From assembly GCA_031260825.1 (NCBI GenBank), contig JAISKS010000039.1, forward strand, positions 1 through 15,046: DNA of 15,046 nt, read 5' to 3'. Shown one piece after another: positions 1-6,705 of the stretch; position 1 is the first letter of the stretch, and the number at the start of each line of letters is the position of its first letter. The position numbers and the translations under genes were made by a program. The DNA comes from Bifidobacteriaceae bacterium (GTDB lineage Bacteria > Actinomycetota > Actinomycetes > Actinomycetales > Bifidobacteriaceae). The notes under the pieces are model-generated. The model searched no databases and was not told the DNA's origin. It worked only from the letters and a program-made list of their open reading frames with translations.

Positions 1-649
1 TATTATTTAATACTAAGCCAGCAATCATTTTAGCTACATCACCTGCCCAGGTCATAGTTGTATATTTTTGAGATAACTCACGTGGTAAAACGACTTTTTT
101 ATTTTTTAATGAACGATAAATTACTGTATCTGCCTCTAATACTTCTAATTGAAACCTGGCTTTTGAATATGTAATTGATGGTCTAACTATTGTCCAATTA
201 TTATATTGTGTGTTTTTTATAATATCTTCTTGACGAGCTTTTGTAAGAGCATATTCATCTGTTTTTAGATATTCAGTATCTTTTGATACATCTAATAATC
301 TAGGTGAATTTTCATTAATTATTTTATCTTCATTAGCAAAAACTCTATATGTAGATAAAAATATATATTGTGAAGTATTTTCAAGAAGTAAATTTACTCT
401 GTTGGCAAACTCTTCAGTTGAATATACCATAAAATCAATAATTGTATCATAATTATTATTTAAGACTTCTTGCAAAAATGAAATATCATGAGCATTTCCA
501 GTAATATACTTAGTGTTGTTATCGTCAATATCGTGTGAATTTATATGTCTTCGTGTCGTAATATCAACTTGATAACCTTGCTTCAAAAGTTCAGGGAGCA
601 AATATACACCCATTGCGCCTGTTCCGCCGATAAGCAATATTTTTTTCAT
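1..649 (-). CDS. NAD-dependent epimerase/dehydratase, extended SDR family (3' part outside window)
   Basis: The window holds the first 216 codons; the C-terminus lies beyond base 1. The protein opens with a beta strand and a Rossmann nucleotide loop, MKKILLIGGTGAMG (GxxGxxG at residues 8-14). This is the NAD(P)-binding fold of extended short-chain dehydrogenases. A Y-x-x-x-K catalytic pair is visible as YALTK at residues 133-137, with a preceding FLSTYRVF strand (97-104) at the usual Ser/Thr position and a VRPSITY strand at 155-161. In this superfamily such enzymes epimerise, dehydrate or reduce nucleotide sugars in the cytoplasm; the exact substrate cannot be read here. The ATG at 647-649 is preceded by a perfect promoter whose -10 box ends 6 nt upstream, so the message is probably leaderless. 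Given the nearby export genes, a role in making a surface-glycan precursor is likely but inferred. Confidence 0.85.
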   Translation of the reverse strand, partial: MKKILLIGGTGAMGVYLLPELLKQGYQVDITTRRHINSHDIDDNNTKYITGNAHDISFLQEVLNNNYDTIIDFMVYSTEEFANRVNLLLENTSQYIFLSTYRVFANEDKIINENSPRLLDVSKDTEYLKTDEYALTKARQEDIIKNTQYNNWTIVRPSITYSKARFQLEVLEADTVIYRSLKNKKVVLPRELSQKYTTMTWAGDVAKMIAGLVLNN

Positions 650-655
650 AATATG

Positions 656-684
656 ATTATAGCCTACTTAGTCTAATTTGTCAA
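656..684 (-). promoter_or_regulatory. Consensus sigma-70 promoter of the epimerase gene
   Basis: On the minus strand, TTGACA (679-684) and TATAAT (656-661) are both perfect matches and are separated by exactly 17 nt. The hexamer ends 6 nt before the ATG at 649, which puts the predicted start of transcription at the A of the ATG. The spacer contains a 10-nt word (664-673) that recurs inverted at 699-708, so a regulator could bind here. Confidence 0.85.
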
Positions 685-690
685 AATTAA

Positions 691-720
691 TAGACTAAGA
701 CTAAGTAGACTAAGACTAAG
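691..720. repeat. Perfect 15-bp tandem duplication upstream of the epimerase promoter
   Basis: The 15-mer TAGACTAAGACTAAG occurs twice without mismatch at 691-705 and 706-720. Each unit itself contains GACTAA twice. The word GACTAAGTAG at 699-708 is the reverse complement of CTACTTAGTC at 664-673, which lies in the promoter spacer. The block could be a slippage-prone sequence or an operator cluster; nothing else decides between them. Confidence 0.8.
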
Positions 721-745
721 TGGATTCCCGTTTTCACGGGAAAGA
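721..745. repeat. Dispersed palindromic repeat (ATTCCCG/CGGGAAT type), copy 1
   Basis: TTCCCG (725-730) and CGGGAA (737-742) form a 6-bp stem around TTTTCA, with flanks TGGA and AGAC. It lies directly after the stop codon (746-748) of the downstream-reading minus-strand gene. The same element recurs near 3640, 13502 and 13539. Similar short palindromes are dispersed in many bacterial genomes. Confidence 0.75.
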
Positions 746-2257
746 CTATATTTCCGAAACCATAGAACTAAACGCAGAGGAAAACGCTGCTTTAGCAGTC
801 GGAGTAAGTCTAGTTGTTGGGTCAATATTACTAATTATTTCATGATAAAGATAGGCAAATCTGGCAAGATCATTTCTCATTGTAACATCTTCTTCTTTAG
901 GTGTATCGCAATCGATTTTGTCTGCAAGATATTCCGAATTAAGAACTTTTGGAGGAATGGCAATAAAATATCCAGAAGGTGTGATGCAAAACGACCATTT
1001 ATCACAGTATTTAACTATAAAATCTTGAATTTCAGGCGAGATAATGCTCATTACATCTAACTCGTCAGTGGCATTAGAATTACCTGCAGCTTTTGCAAGT
1101 TCGGCATACGAATCAAATTTACTATCAAAAAATGCCGAGAAATGAACCTCGCGATATTCTTTAGTATCGATAGAGGTTTTTGCATTTTTTATTTTATTAG
1201 AAAGAATTCCAGCCTTTTTCACAACTTTAGGTACGTCAAATTTTGAACGAATATGAATCAGCGGAATTGGCTTATTAAATGGGTTCTCAATTGAAGATAA
1301 AATAAACGGAGTTGTAACTTTTTCATAATGTCCGCCTGAATCATCATCAGTTCGATATGCTTCATGCCAATAATCTCCTTGCTCAAAAACTGGAAATTGA
1401 AGGCCTGAAAAATCAGTAAATTTATTAAAAAATACAATATGCTCACAGCCAACATTTCTGTCACCTTTAGGAAAAATTTTATCATTTAATCCTTGTAGGA
1501 AAGGTACATTTTCTGGGTAATTTCTTATATGCATTGCCCCAAAAGTTTCAGCATTTGATTGTAAAAATAGTGATTTTCTAAGATCAAGAATTGTCAAAAA
1601 TTTGTTGGTTTTATTACCTGCAATAGCGATAAATACTGTTATCATAAATACAACAATTGCAGGTCCATAGATATATTCTGGGTGAAGATTTGCAGGTATA
1701 GATGGTACTATTAAAATAACTACAAATAATAAAATCATGACAAAAATCCAAACAGGAACTTCTTGATCACCCATTTTAATATTTTTTACCATATAGTGAT
1801 TTTTTAAAAATTTAGGAGACCCAAGAACAAGGGCATTTCTACGCTCAGCTTCCTTTTTTTCATTTTTTTCTTTAAAATATTCATCTAACTTTTTACTTTT
1901 GAAAATATTTAAACCTGAAACATCCAAAGCTCCATCAATTTGTACCATTTTTTTCACTTCTCTAGCCATTGGAATTGCTGATTGAATTTCTTGGTCAGTA
2001 AACTCTGAAAATGGTTTCGTCAAATACGACCAATTTATTGATGCAATTTGCTGCAAAAGCGTTTTGATTGTACCATCCGCGCGCTGCTCCATTATACTAG
2101 ATGCTGCGGTGGCTGGTGCTACTGTAACTGGTGGTACGGCAACTGGTTCTACTGGGGTAGGTGTTACTGTTTCGTAAGTTGTAGCGACATATGTTGCAGG
2201 ATCTGCTGGTACGGTTGTTGCTAAATTTTCAGGGGTTTGCGCGGTTTCGTTTTCCAT
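746..2257 (-). CDS. Two-helix membrane protein of unknown function, large C-terminal domain
   Basis: I do not recognise the family with confidence; a distant DUF3137-like relation is possible but unproven. Counted from the ATG at 2257 the protein has 503 residues. Residues 1-55 are rich in Pro, Thr, Ala and Val and look disordered. A helical region with a charged KKLDEYFKEKNEKKEAERR stretch (about 122-140) follows. Two hydrophobic helices, about 168-187 and 196-214, are separated by a short loop. A soluble domain of about 285 residues follows, so both termini are probably on the same, cytoplasmic side. A longer reading from a TTG at 2270-2272 is unlikely because that TTG abuts the TATAAT promoter. 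The gene stands alone behind its own promoter and ends at a dispersed palindrome. Confidence 0.8.
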   Translation of the reverse strand: MENETAQTPENLATTVPADPATYVATTYETVTPTPVEPVAVPPVTVAPATAASSIMEQRADGTIKTLLQQIASINWSYLTKPFSEFTDQEIQSAIPMAREVKKMVQIDGALDVSGLNIFKSKKLDEYFKEKNEKKEAERRNALVLGSPKFLKNHYMVKNIKMGDQEVPVWIFVMILLFVVILIVPSIPANLHPEYIYGPAIVVFMITVFIAIAGNKTNKFLTILDLRKSLFLQSNAETFGAMHIRNYPENVPFLQGLNDKIFPKGDRNVGCEHIVFFNKFTDFSGLQFPVFEQGDYWHEAYRTDDDSGGHYEKVTTPFILSSIENPFNKPIPLIHIRSKFDVPKVVKKAGILSNKIKNAKTSIDTKEYREVHFSAFFDSKFDSYAELAKAAGNSNATDELDVMSIISPEIQDFIVKYCDKWSFCITPSGYFIAIPPKVLNSEYLADKIDCDTPKEEDVTMRNDLARFAYLYHEIISNIDPTTRLTPTAKAAFSSAFSSMVSEI

Positions 2258-2263
2258 ATAATT

Positions 2264-2269
2264 ATTATA
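2264..2269 (-). promoter_or_regulatory. -10 box, predicted leaderless start of the two-helix membrane protein gene
   Basis: TATAAT on the minus strand ends 6 nt before the ATG at 2257. No good -35 hexamer is visible at 17 nt, and no Shine-Dalgarno sequence precedes the ATG. If this is the -10 element, transcription starts at the ATG itself, which also rules out the upstream TTG as a start codon. Confidence 0.65.
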
Positions 2270-2311
2270 CAATATTATTATATTATTAATTAAATATGCA
2301 GGATTCTATTA

Positions 2312-3508
2312 TTAATCGTTTAACAACCAGTCTTCAATGTGCATCACTTTAATACCGTCGTAATTACCAGATCGACTGTGATCCATCGTTAATATAAGAC
2401 ATTCTTCCTTAGTGTTTAGTTTTTGAAGTGGACGCAACTCACGCTCAAATGTTTTTGGATCTTCCATTAAATATGATACTTGAATATATTTATTTGTACC
2501 TCTTTTTAAAGCTACAAAATCGATTTCATAATCTTGCATTATCCCCACAGTAACATCATAATTTCTGCGAATTAGTTCACAATATACTATGTTTTCTAGT
2601 ATGCCTGAAATATATGCATCTGTATTTTCAAATTTTGCACCAATAAAAGCATGGTCTGCTAAGTAAAATTTTTCATTAGTTTTGAAAATCTCTTTTCCTT
2701 TTATATTGAATCGTGGTACACGTGAAATCACAAAAGCCTCTTGTAAAAATTCTAAATAATCATATACAGTTTCTACGCTCACATTTCTATTTTGAGATTT
2801 GAGATAATCCCTAATTCGATTAGCCGAAAAAATATTACCAAGATTTTGAAAAATAAACATTATCAGTCTATGCAATAATTCAACATTTCTAATATTGTGG
2901 CGTTCAACAACATCTTTCAATATGACAGAATTATATATATCGTCGATTATTTTGAACGATTGCTCATATCGATCATTTTTGTTAAAACTCATTTGAGATA
3001 TAATTGGAAATCCACCTGTTTTTATATAATCCTCAAACTGAAAATCACTATTATTAGATTTGATTTCTGCAAAACTAAGTGGCTGTATATGATACGTTAC
3101 ATATCTGCCAGAAAGTAAAGACCCAAGTTCACCAGAGAGTAATTTTGAGTTTGAACCAGTAATATATATATCATATTTATCTTCCGCAAAAAGTCCATTT
3201 ACTATTCGTTCCCAACCAGTCACAAGTTGCACTTCATCGAGCAATAAAACTTTTGTATTTTTCGTAATTTCAGTTTTTAGTAAAGTAGCAAACTGATTTT
3301 TGTTGTCAATTTCTGCGAATTTAAAACTGTCAAGATTAATGAATACAACAGATTCGTCACTATATTTATTAACAAAATAGTCGTTAATCATTTTTAGAAG
3401 TGTAGATTTTCCGCTACGACGCACGCCAGTAAGAACTTTAATAATATGTTGGGCTTCAAATTCTAAAATCGAATTAAGCTCGTTTTGACGGTTAATAATG
3501 TTTGACAT
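2312..3508 (-). CDS. AAA-family ATPase with C-terminal DUF4143 domain
   Basis: The 398-residue length is usual for this family. The Walker A motif is GVRRSGKS (residues 28-35), Walker B is VLLLDEVQ (87-94), and a sensor-like ITGSNSKLLS follows at 116-125. The stretch GRYVTYHIQPLSFAE (134-148) is the typical junction in AAA_14/DUF4143 proteins. The C-terminal half (about 190-398) carries a winged-helix-like segment and then a nuclease-like fold candidate (EIDFVALKRG, about 326-335, an acidic-x-Asp pattern seen in restriction-like folds). These proteins are widespread and highly variable in number; their physiological role is unsettled. The gene has its own promoter and a 39-nt direct repeat over its -35 region, so autoregulation is possible (inference). 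No partner gene is evident. Confidence 0.9.
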   Translation of the reverse strand: MSNIINRQNELNSILEFEAQHIIKVLTGVRRSGKSTLLKMINDYFVNKYSDESVVFINLDSFKFAEIDNKNQFATLLKTEITKNTKVLLLDEVQLVTGWERIVNGLFAEDKYDIYITGSNSKLLSGELGSLLSGRYVTYHIQPLSFAEIKSNNSDFQFEDYIKTGGFPIISQMSFNKNDRYEQSFKIIDDIYNSVILKDVVERHNIRNVELLHRLIMFIFQNLGNIFSANRIRDYLKSQNRNVSVETVYDYLEFLQEAFVISRVPRFNIKGKEIFKTNEKFYLADHAFIGAKFENTDAYISGILENIVYCELIRRNYDVTVGIMQDYEIDFVALKRGTNKYIQVSYLMEDPKTFERELRPLQKLNTKEECLILTMDHSRSGNYDGIKVMHIEDWLLND

Positions 3509-3514
3509 ATATTT

Positions 3515-3523
3515 ATTGTACCA
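3515..3523 (-). promoter_or_regulatory. Extended -10 promoter of the AAA ATPase gene
   Basis: The minus strand reads TGGTACAAT, a TGn-extended -10 with TACAAT at 3515-3520, ending 6 nt before the ATG at 3508. The -35 position (3538-3543) is poor, which the extended -10 could offset. Copy 1 of the adjacent direct repeat covers that -35 region. Confidence 0.6.
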
Positions 3524-3526
3524 TAT

Positions 3527-3594
3527 TTTTTTCGGTTATACTGGAAAGTTTTTGTATTTTTGTATATTTTTCGGTTATACAGGAAAGTTTTTGT
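3527..3594. repeat. Direct repeat, 39-nt period, over the ATPase promoter
   Basis: The core TTTTTCGGTTATACWGGAAAG, followed by TTTTTGT, occurs at about 3528-3555 and 3567-3594. One position (T/A) differs. On the gene strand each copy contains TTTCC...GTATAACCGAAA, whose TTTC and GAAA ends are inverted. The proximal copy covers the -35 region of the ATPase promoter, so it could be an operator. Confidence 0.65.
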
Positions 3595-3604
3595 TGTGTG
3601 CGAC

Positions 3605-3676
3605 GTGGATTCCTGCTTAGATTCCTGCTCAACTGTGTCATTCCTGCGAAAGCAGGAATCCACTGTCATTCATGAC
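3605..3676. repeat. Dispersed palindromic repeat cluster, copy 2 plus partial copies
   Basis: A full palindrome ATTCCTGCGAAAGCAGGAAT lies at 3640-3659, flanked by GTC and CCAC. Two half-copies (GGATTCCTGCT at about 3607-3617 and ATTCCTGCTC at 3621-3630) sit beside it, and a small GTCAT/ATGAC hairpin at 3665-3676 follows. The cluster lies just past the 3' end of the fusion gene. It has no U-tract on the minus-strand transcript, so it is a doubtful intrinsic terminator, though it could define or stabilise an mRNA end. Confidence 0.75.
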
Positions 3677-3682
3677 AAAATC

Positions 3683-6600
3683 TTATTTTAAATTCTCAAG
3701 CAGCCAGTTTAGGCTTTGATTTCTAAGCTTTTCAAGTTTCTTATTTACAGATTTCCAGTCAATTTTTCCTAAATCATCATATGTTACTGACTGTAAGCCC
3801 TCTTCATCAAGCAGGCGATGTGTAAGCCCGAGTACGCCTAGTAAAGATTCGAAACGCGCCAATCCTCTAACTTTGTTTCCAATTACAACGAAATCAGTAT
3901 TATTAATTATTGAAAAGACCATTCCATGGAAAGAATCTGTGACGACAAACTCAGAATCTCGGAAGCCTTTTAGCCAGTCTTCAACAGGTTTAAATGGGAT
4001 TTCTCCATCAGATGGAGGTAAATCGAATTCGGTGATTTGTCCACCTATAGTTTTTGAAATGTTACTAATAAATGTGTTTTTATTATCATCAGTATCAAGA
4101 ACATAATAAAATAATTTTTCGATTTTTGTGTTTTTCGAAGACGAATTTTCGATAAGCTCAGAATAATCCTCTTTTGTTAGAAGGAGTGTTGGGTCAAGAA
4201 CTAGCGTTGCATCAGGCCCCCAAGTATTTTTAATCATATCAATTCCTGAACTTTCACGAACAGATATTGCATCAAATTTTTTGATTTCAGGTGCTACTTT
4301 TTCCTGTATTTCTGAGGTCATCGCAACATCAATATCGTCAACGCCAAAACTTGCAGCATACGAAATTCGGTTTGCATTTTTGTTTACATATTCATCGTCA
4401 AATTCTAAATCATCATCAATAAATTCGAAGAAATGAGGTGCGAGCATATCCCAGTTTCCTAGATACCAATCGCGCCAAACCTGGTCAGATCCTACAACAT
4501 AATTGCGATATCCCTGAAGTTTAAACGGATCAAAATCCTCTCCACCAATGTATTTTGATACAAATTCACGCGTATTTTCAAAAATTGGAGATGTATTATC
4601 ATTTGGATTCACCTGCAAATAAGTTGTGTCAAAATTAAGTTTATTTTGTGATAGTATATGTTTTAATGCGTATCTTTGAACGATATTTCCGTAATTAAAA
4701 TTCCCAGTAAGCGTTACAATTAACCCATCTTTTTGTGCGTTTTTAGGGATATACTCTTGAAGTGTTTGCTGGTTTTGTGCTAGTTTTTCAGCCGCAGCGC
4801 GTTTATCCTCAGCTGCTTTTTCTGCCTCAATGCGTTTTTCTTCAAGCAAAACCGGATCTTTTCCAATCGCTGCAAGCAGGCGAGTTCTTGGACGAAGTTT
4901 ACGCTTAATCGCGCGGGCTAATTGGCGCGTGGCATCAGAGATCCCTGGTGTACCGTCATAATTTTGAAAAACTCGATCAGTACCTGTACTAAAAGATGTA
5001 TCAGTTGATCCAGCGTTAGAGCTAGTGGCACCTGCAACACCAGATTTTGGTCGTTCAATATTTCTAATTTTATGAAATGCTTCCTGCTCTTCTTCAACTG
5101 TTGTGAAAGCTTCAAAAAATACTGGCTTATTAAATGCATCTAGTGATGAAGAGCAGAATTTATCAATTTGTTCATCAAAAGATTCACAATCTGTAGCAGA
5201 TATATACTCGAATCCCATCGATTCTGCCCAAGCTTTTGCGCTACCATTATGGCCTTTTGCAGCGATTAATAAGTCTGTTTCTGATCCCCACATTGGCTCT
5301 AATCTAGCATTTAATCTAAATTCAACTCCTTCAGAATTATTAATCATTATTATACGGATATTATTTGATATATGACGAATTCCAAGTCCGTTCATATCGT
5401 AGAAAAATGCTAAATCACCTATAAGTCCAAAATTTAATTTATTTAAATTTGCCATTGATTGGCCAACAAGAGTTGATACAGCTCCATCTATGCCAAATCC
5501 ACCAACATTTGAAGTGACATGAACAGATGAATCAACATCAAATATATCCATATTTCTAATGCTATTTAAAATTGAACAATGTAGATTAGTATTTTTTGGT
5601 AGTTTTTCTGATAATTTTGAAGATATATAAGTGTTCGAAAAAGGAACTTCAGGTACTTTATATGCGTCAATTTGAGATTTTAATGATTTATAAAATTTAT
5701 GATTGCTATATCCATCGCCAGTTAATAACTCAAAAAATAATGACTCTTGCATATCAAATAATATTTTTAATGCGTGAAAACGATTATGAAACTCTCCATC
5801 CTCGCTTATTCTCCAAGTAGGTATGCCATATAATAATCCATGAGAATAATTTTCTACAATAGAGCCTAAATCTATGATTAAATCTGGACGATCAGGCGAT
5901 TTTGCTAGTTCAAAAATTTGAGTATTATTAATACGATTCTTGCCAGTATAATTAGCAGTATGATCTGCATAAACCGCTACATCATATGACTGAACGAAAT
6001 CATTTATTAAATCAATTTCTGAAGCAGTAAAAATTCTGTGAGATCCTATAAATATTCCAATTTTTTTTGTTTTAAGTTGATTTTTTAATTTGTTAACCGC
6101 GTATCTAGAAATGGAATTATCATAATAATCAATTTTTCTTACAGGTACGTTTTGCATTGTATTTTTAAAGGGATAAGTATTGTCAACGGGCAAATTTATA
6201 TGAACAGGCCCTCCGCCTTTTGCTGTAGCTTTAATTAATGCTTCGTTTGTAAGAAGCTCGCAAGCCTCTTGATCTTCTGCATCTTTTATAAATGGAAGCA
6301 TTACGGATACTTTTTTTATATCATTTTGACTAACACTACGATCTGTAACTTGAGCAACTAAATCTCGTTTATCAGCGGTGTGATGCTGCGATGTTATGCA
6401 AACAATCGGAATATTTCTATAATATGCCTCTGTAAGTGCTGGAATATAATTTCTCGAAGCTGTTGCTCCAGTACAGGAAATAACAACTGGCTCACCTGAT
6501 TCATATGCAAGGCCTGTAGCAAAATAGGCAGCGCCTCTTTCATCAACAACAGAATATACTTCAAAAAATGGATCGGACTGAACAGTCATTGATAAAGGAA

Positions 6601-6694
6601 CGTTTGTCATTCCCGGCGACACAACAATCTTTTTTATATTATATTGTTTTAATAGCTCAATTACTGTGCTTGCAGCTTTATCTGTTGTAAACAT
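3683..6694 (-). CDS. Fusion of MenD-like thiamine-diphosphate enzyme and polysaccharide pyruvyl transferase
   Basis: One uninterrupted 1003-residue reading frame joins two enzymes. Residues 1-190 are a TPP-enzyme pyrimidine domain with the presumed cofactor-activating Glu in VVDERGAAY (E52). Residues about 200-340 are the central domain. Residues about 350-540 are the pyrophosphate-binding domain with GFGIDGAVSTLVG (400-412) and GDLAFFYDMN (426-435) followed by INN (451-453). These match the SEPHCHC-synthase (MenD) branch. Residues about 545-650 are a Ser/Gly/Ala-rich, then charged helical linker. Residues about 655-1003 are a pyruvyl transferase domain (PF04230 type) with NFNYGNIVQRYAL (665-676 region), VVGSDQVW (733-740), ISVRE (810-814) and VTDSFHGM (918-925). 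The family adds pyruvate from PEP to glycans. It starts 11 nt after the Wzt gene and has only a weak AGG upstream. Menaquinone synthesis is unlikely because no men genes are near. The TPP substrate is unknown. Confidence 0.9.
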   Translation of the reverse strand: MFTTDKAASTVIELLKQYNIKKIVVSPGMTNVPLSMTVQSDPFFEVYSVVDERGAAYFATGLAYESGEPVVISCTGATASRNYIPALTEAYYRNIPIVCITSQHHTADKRDLVAQVTDRSVSQNDIKKVSVMLPFIKDAEDQEACELLTNEALIKATAKGGGPVHINLPVDNTYPFKNTMQNVPVRKIDYYDNSISRYAVNKLKNQLKTKKIGIFIGSHRIFTASEIDLINDFVQSYDVAVYADHTANYTGKNRINNTQIFELAKSPDRPDLIIDLGSIVENYSHGLLYGIPTWRISEDGEFHNRFHALKILFDMQESLFFELLTGDGYSNHKFYKSLKSQIDAYKVPEVPFSNTYISSKLSEKLPKNTNLHCSILNSIRNMDIFDVDSSVHVTSNVGGFGIDGAVSTLVGQSMANLNKLNFGLIGDLAFFYDMNGLGIRHISNNIRIIMINNSEGVEFRLNARLEPMWGSETDLLIAAKGHNGSAKAWAESMGFEYISATDCESFDEQIDKFCSSSLDAFNKPVFFEAFTTVEEEQEAFHKIRNIERPKSGVAGATSSNAGSTDTSFSTGTDRVFQNYDGTPGISDATRQLARAIKRKLRPRTRLLAAIGKDPVLLEEKRIEAEKAAEDKRAAAEKLAQNQQTLQEYIPKNAQKDGLIVTLTGNFNYGNIVQRYALKHILSQNKLNFDTTYLQVNPNDNTSPIFENTREFVSKYIGGEDFDPFKLQGYRNYVVGSDQVWRDWYLGNWDMLAPHFFEFIDDDLEFDDEYVNKNANRISYAASFGVDDIDVAMTSEIQEKVAPEIKKFDAISVRESSGIDMIKNTWGPDATLVLDPTLLLTKEDYSELIENSSSKNTKIEKLFYYVLDTDDNKNTFISNISKTIGGQITEFDLPPSDGEIPFKPVEDWLKGFRDSEFVVTDSFHGMVFSIINNTDFVVIGNKVRGLARFESLLGVLGLTHRLLDEEGLQSVTYDDLGKIDWKSVNKKLEKLRNQSLNWLLENLK

Positions 6695-6705
6695 TTTATA
6701 TAAAC

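Noticed and set aside
2258..2272. TTG start codon giving five extra N-terminal residues on the two-helix membrane protein
   Set aside because: The TTG directly abuts TATAAT, the likely -10 box; an ATG lies 6 nt after that box, as in four other genes of the window.
3463..3669. 68-codon minus-strand frame upstream of the AAA ATPase
   Set aside because: It is built from the 39-nt direct repeat and the dispersed palindrome (its start reads as SCFRRND) and overlaps the ATPase start; no ribosome binding site or family resemblance.
3605..3682. Intrinsic terminator of the export operon
   Set aside because: Hairpins are present, but no run of U follows them on the minus-strand transcript; retained only as a repeat cluster.
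3683..6694. Genuine menaquinone-pathway menD
   Set aside because: The domain resembles MenD, but there are no other men genes nearby, and the C-terminal pyruvyl transferase and the exporter context point to glycan modification.
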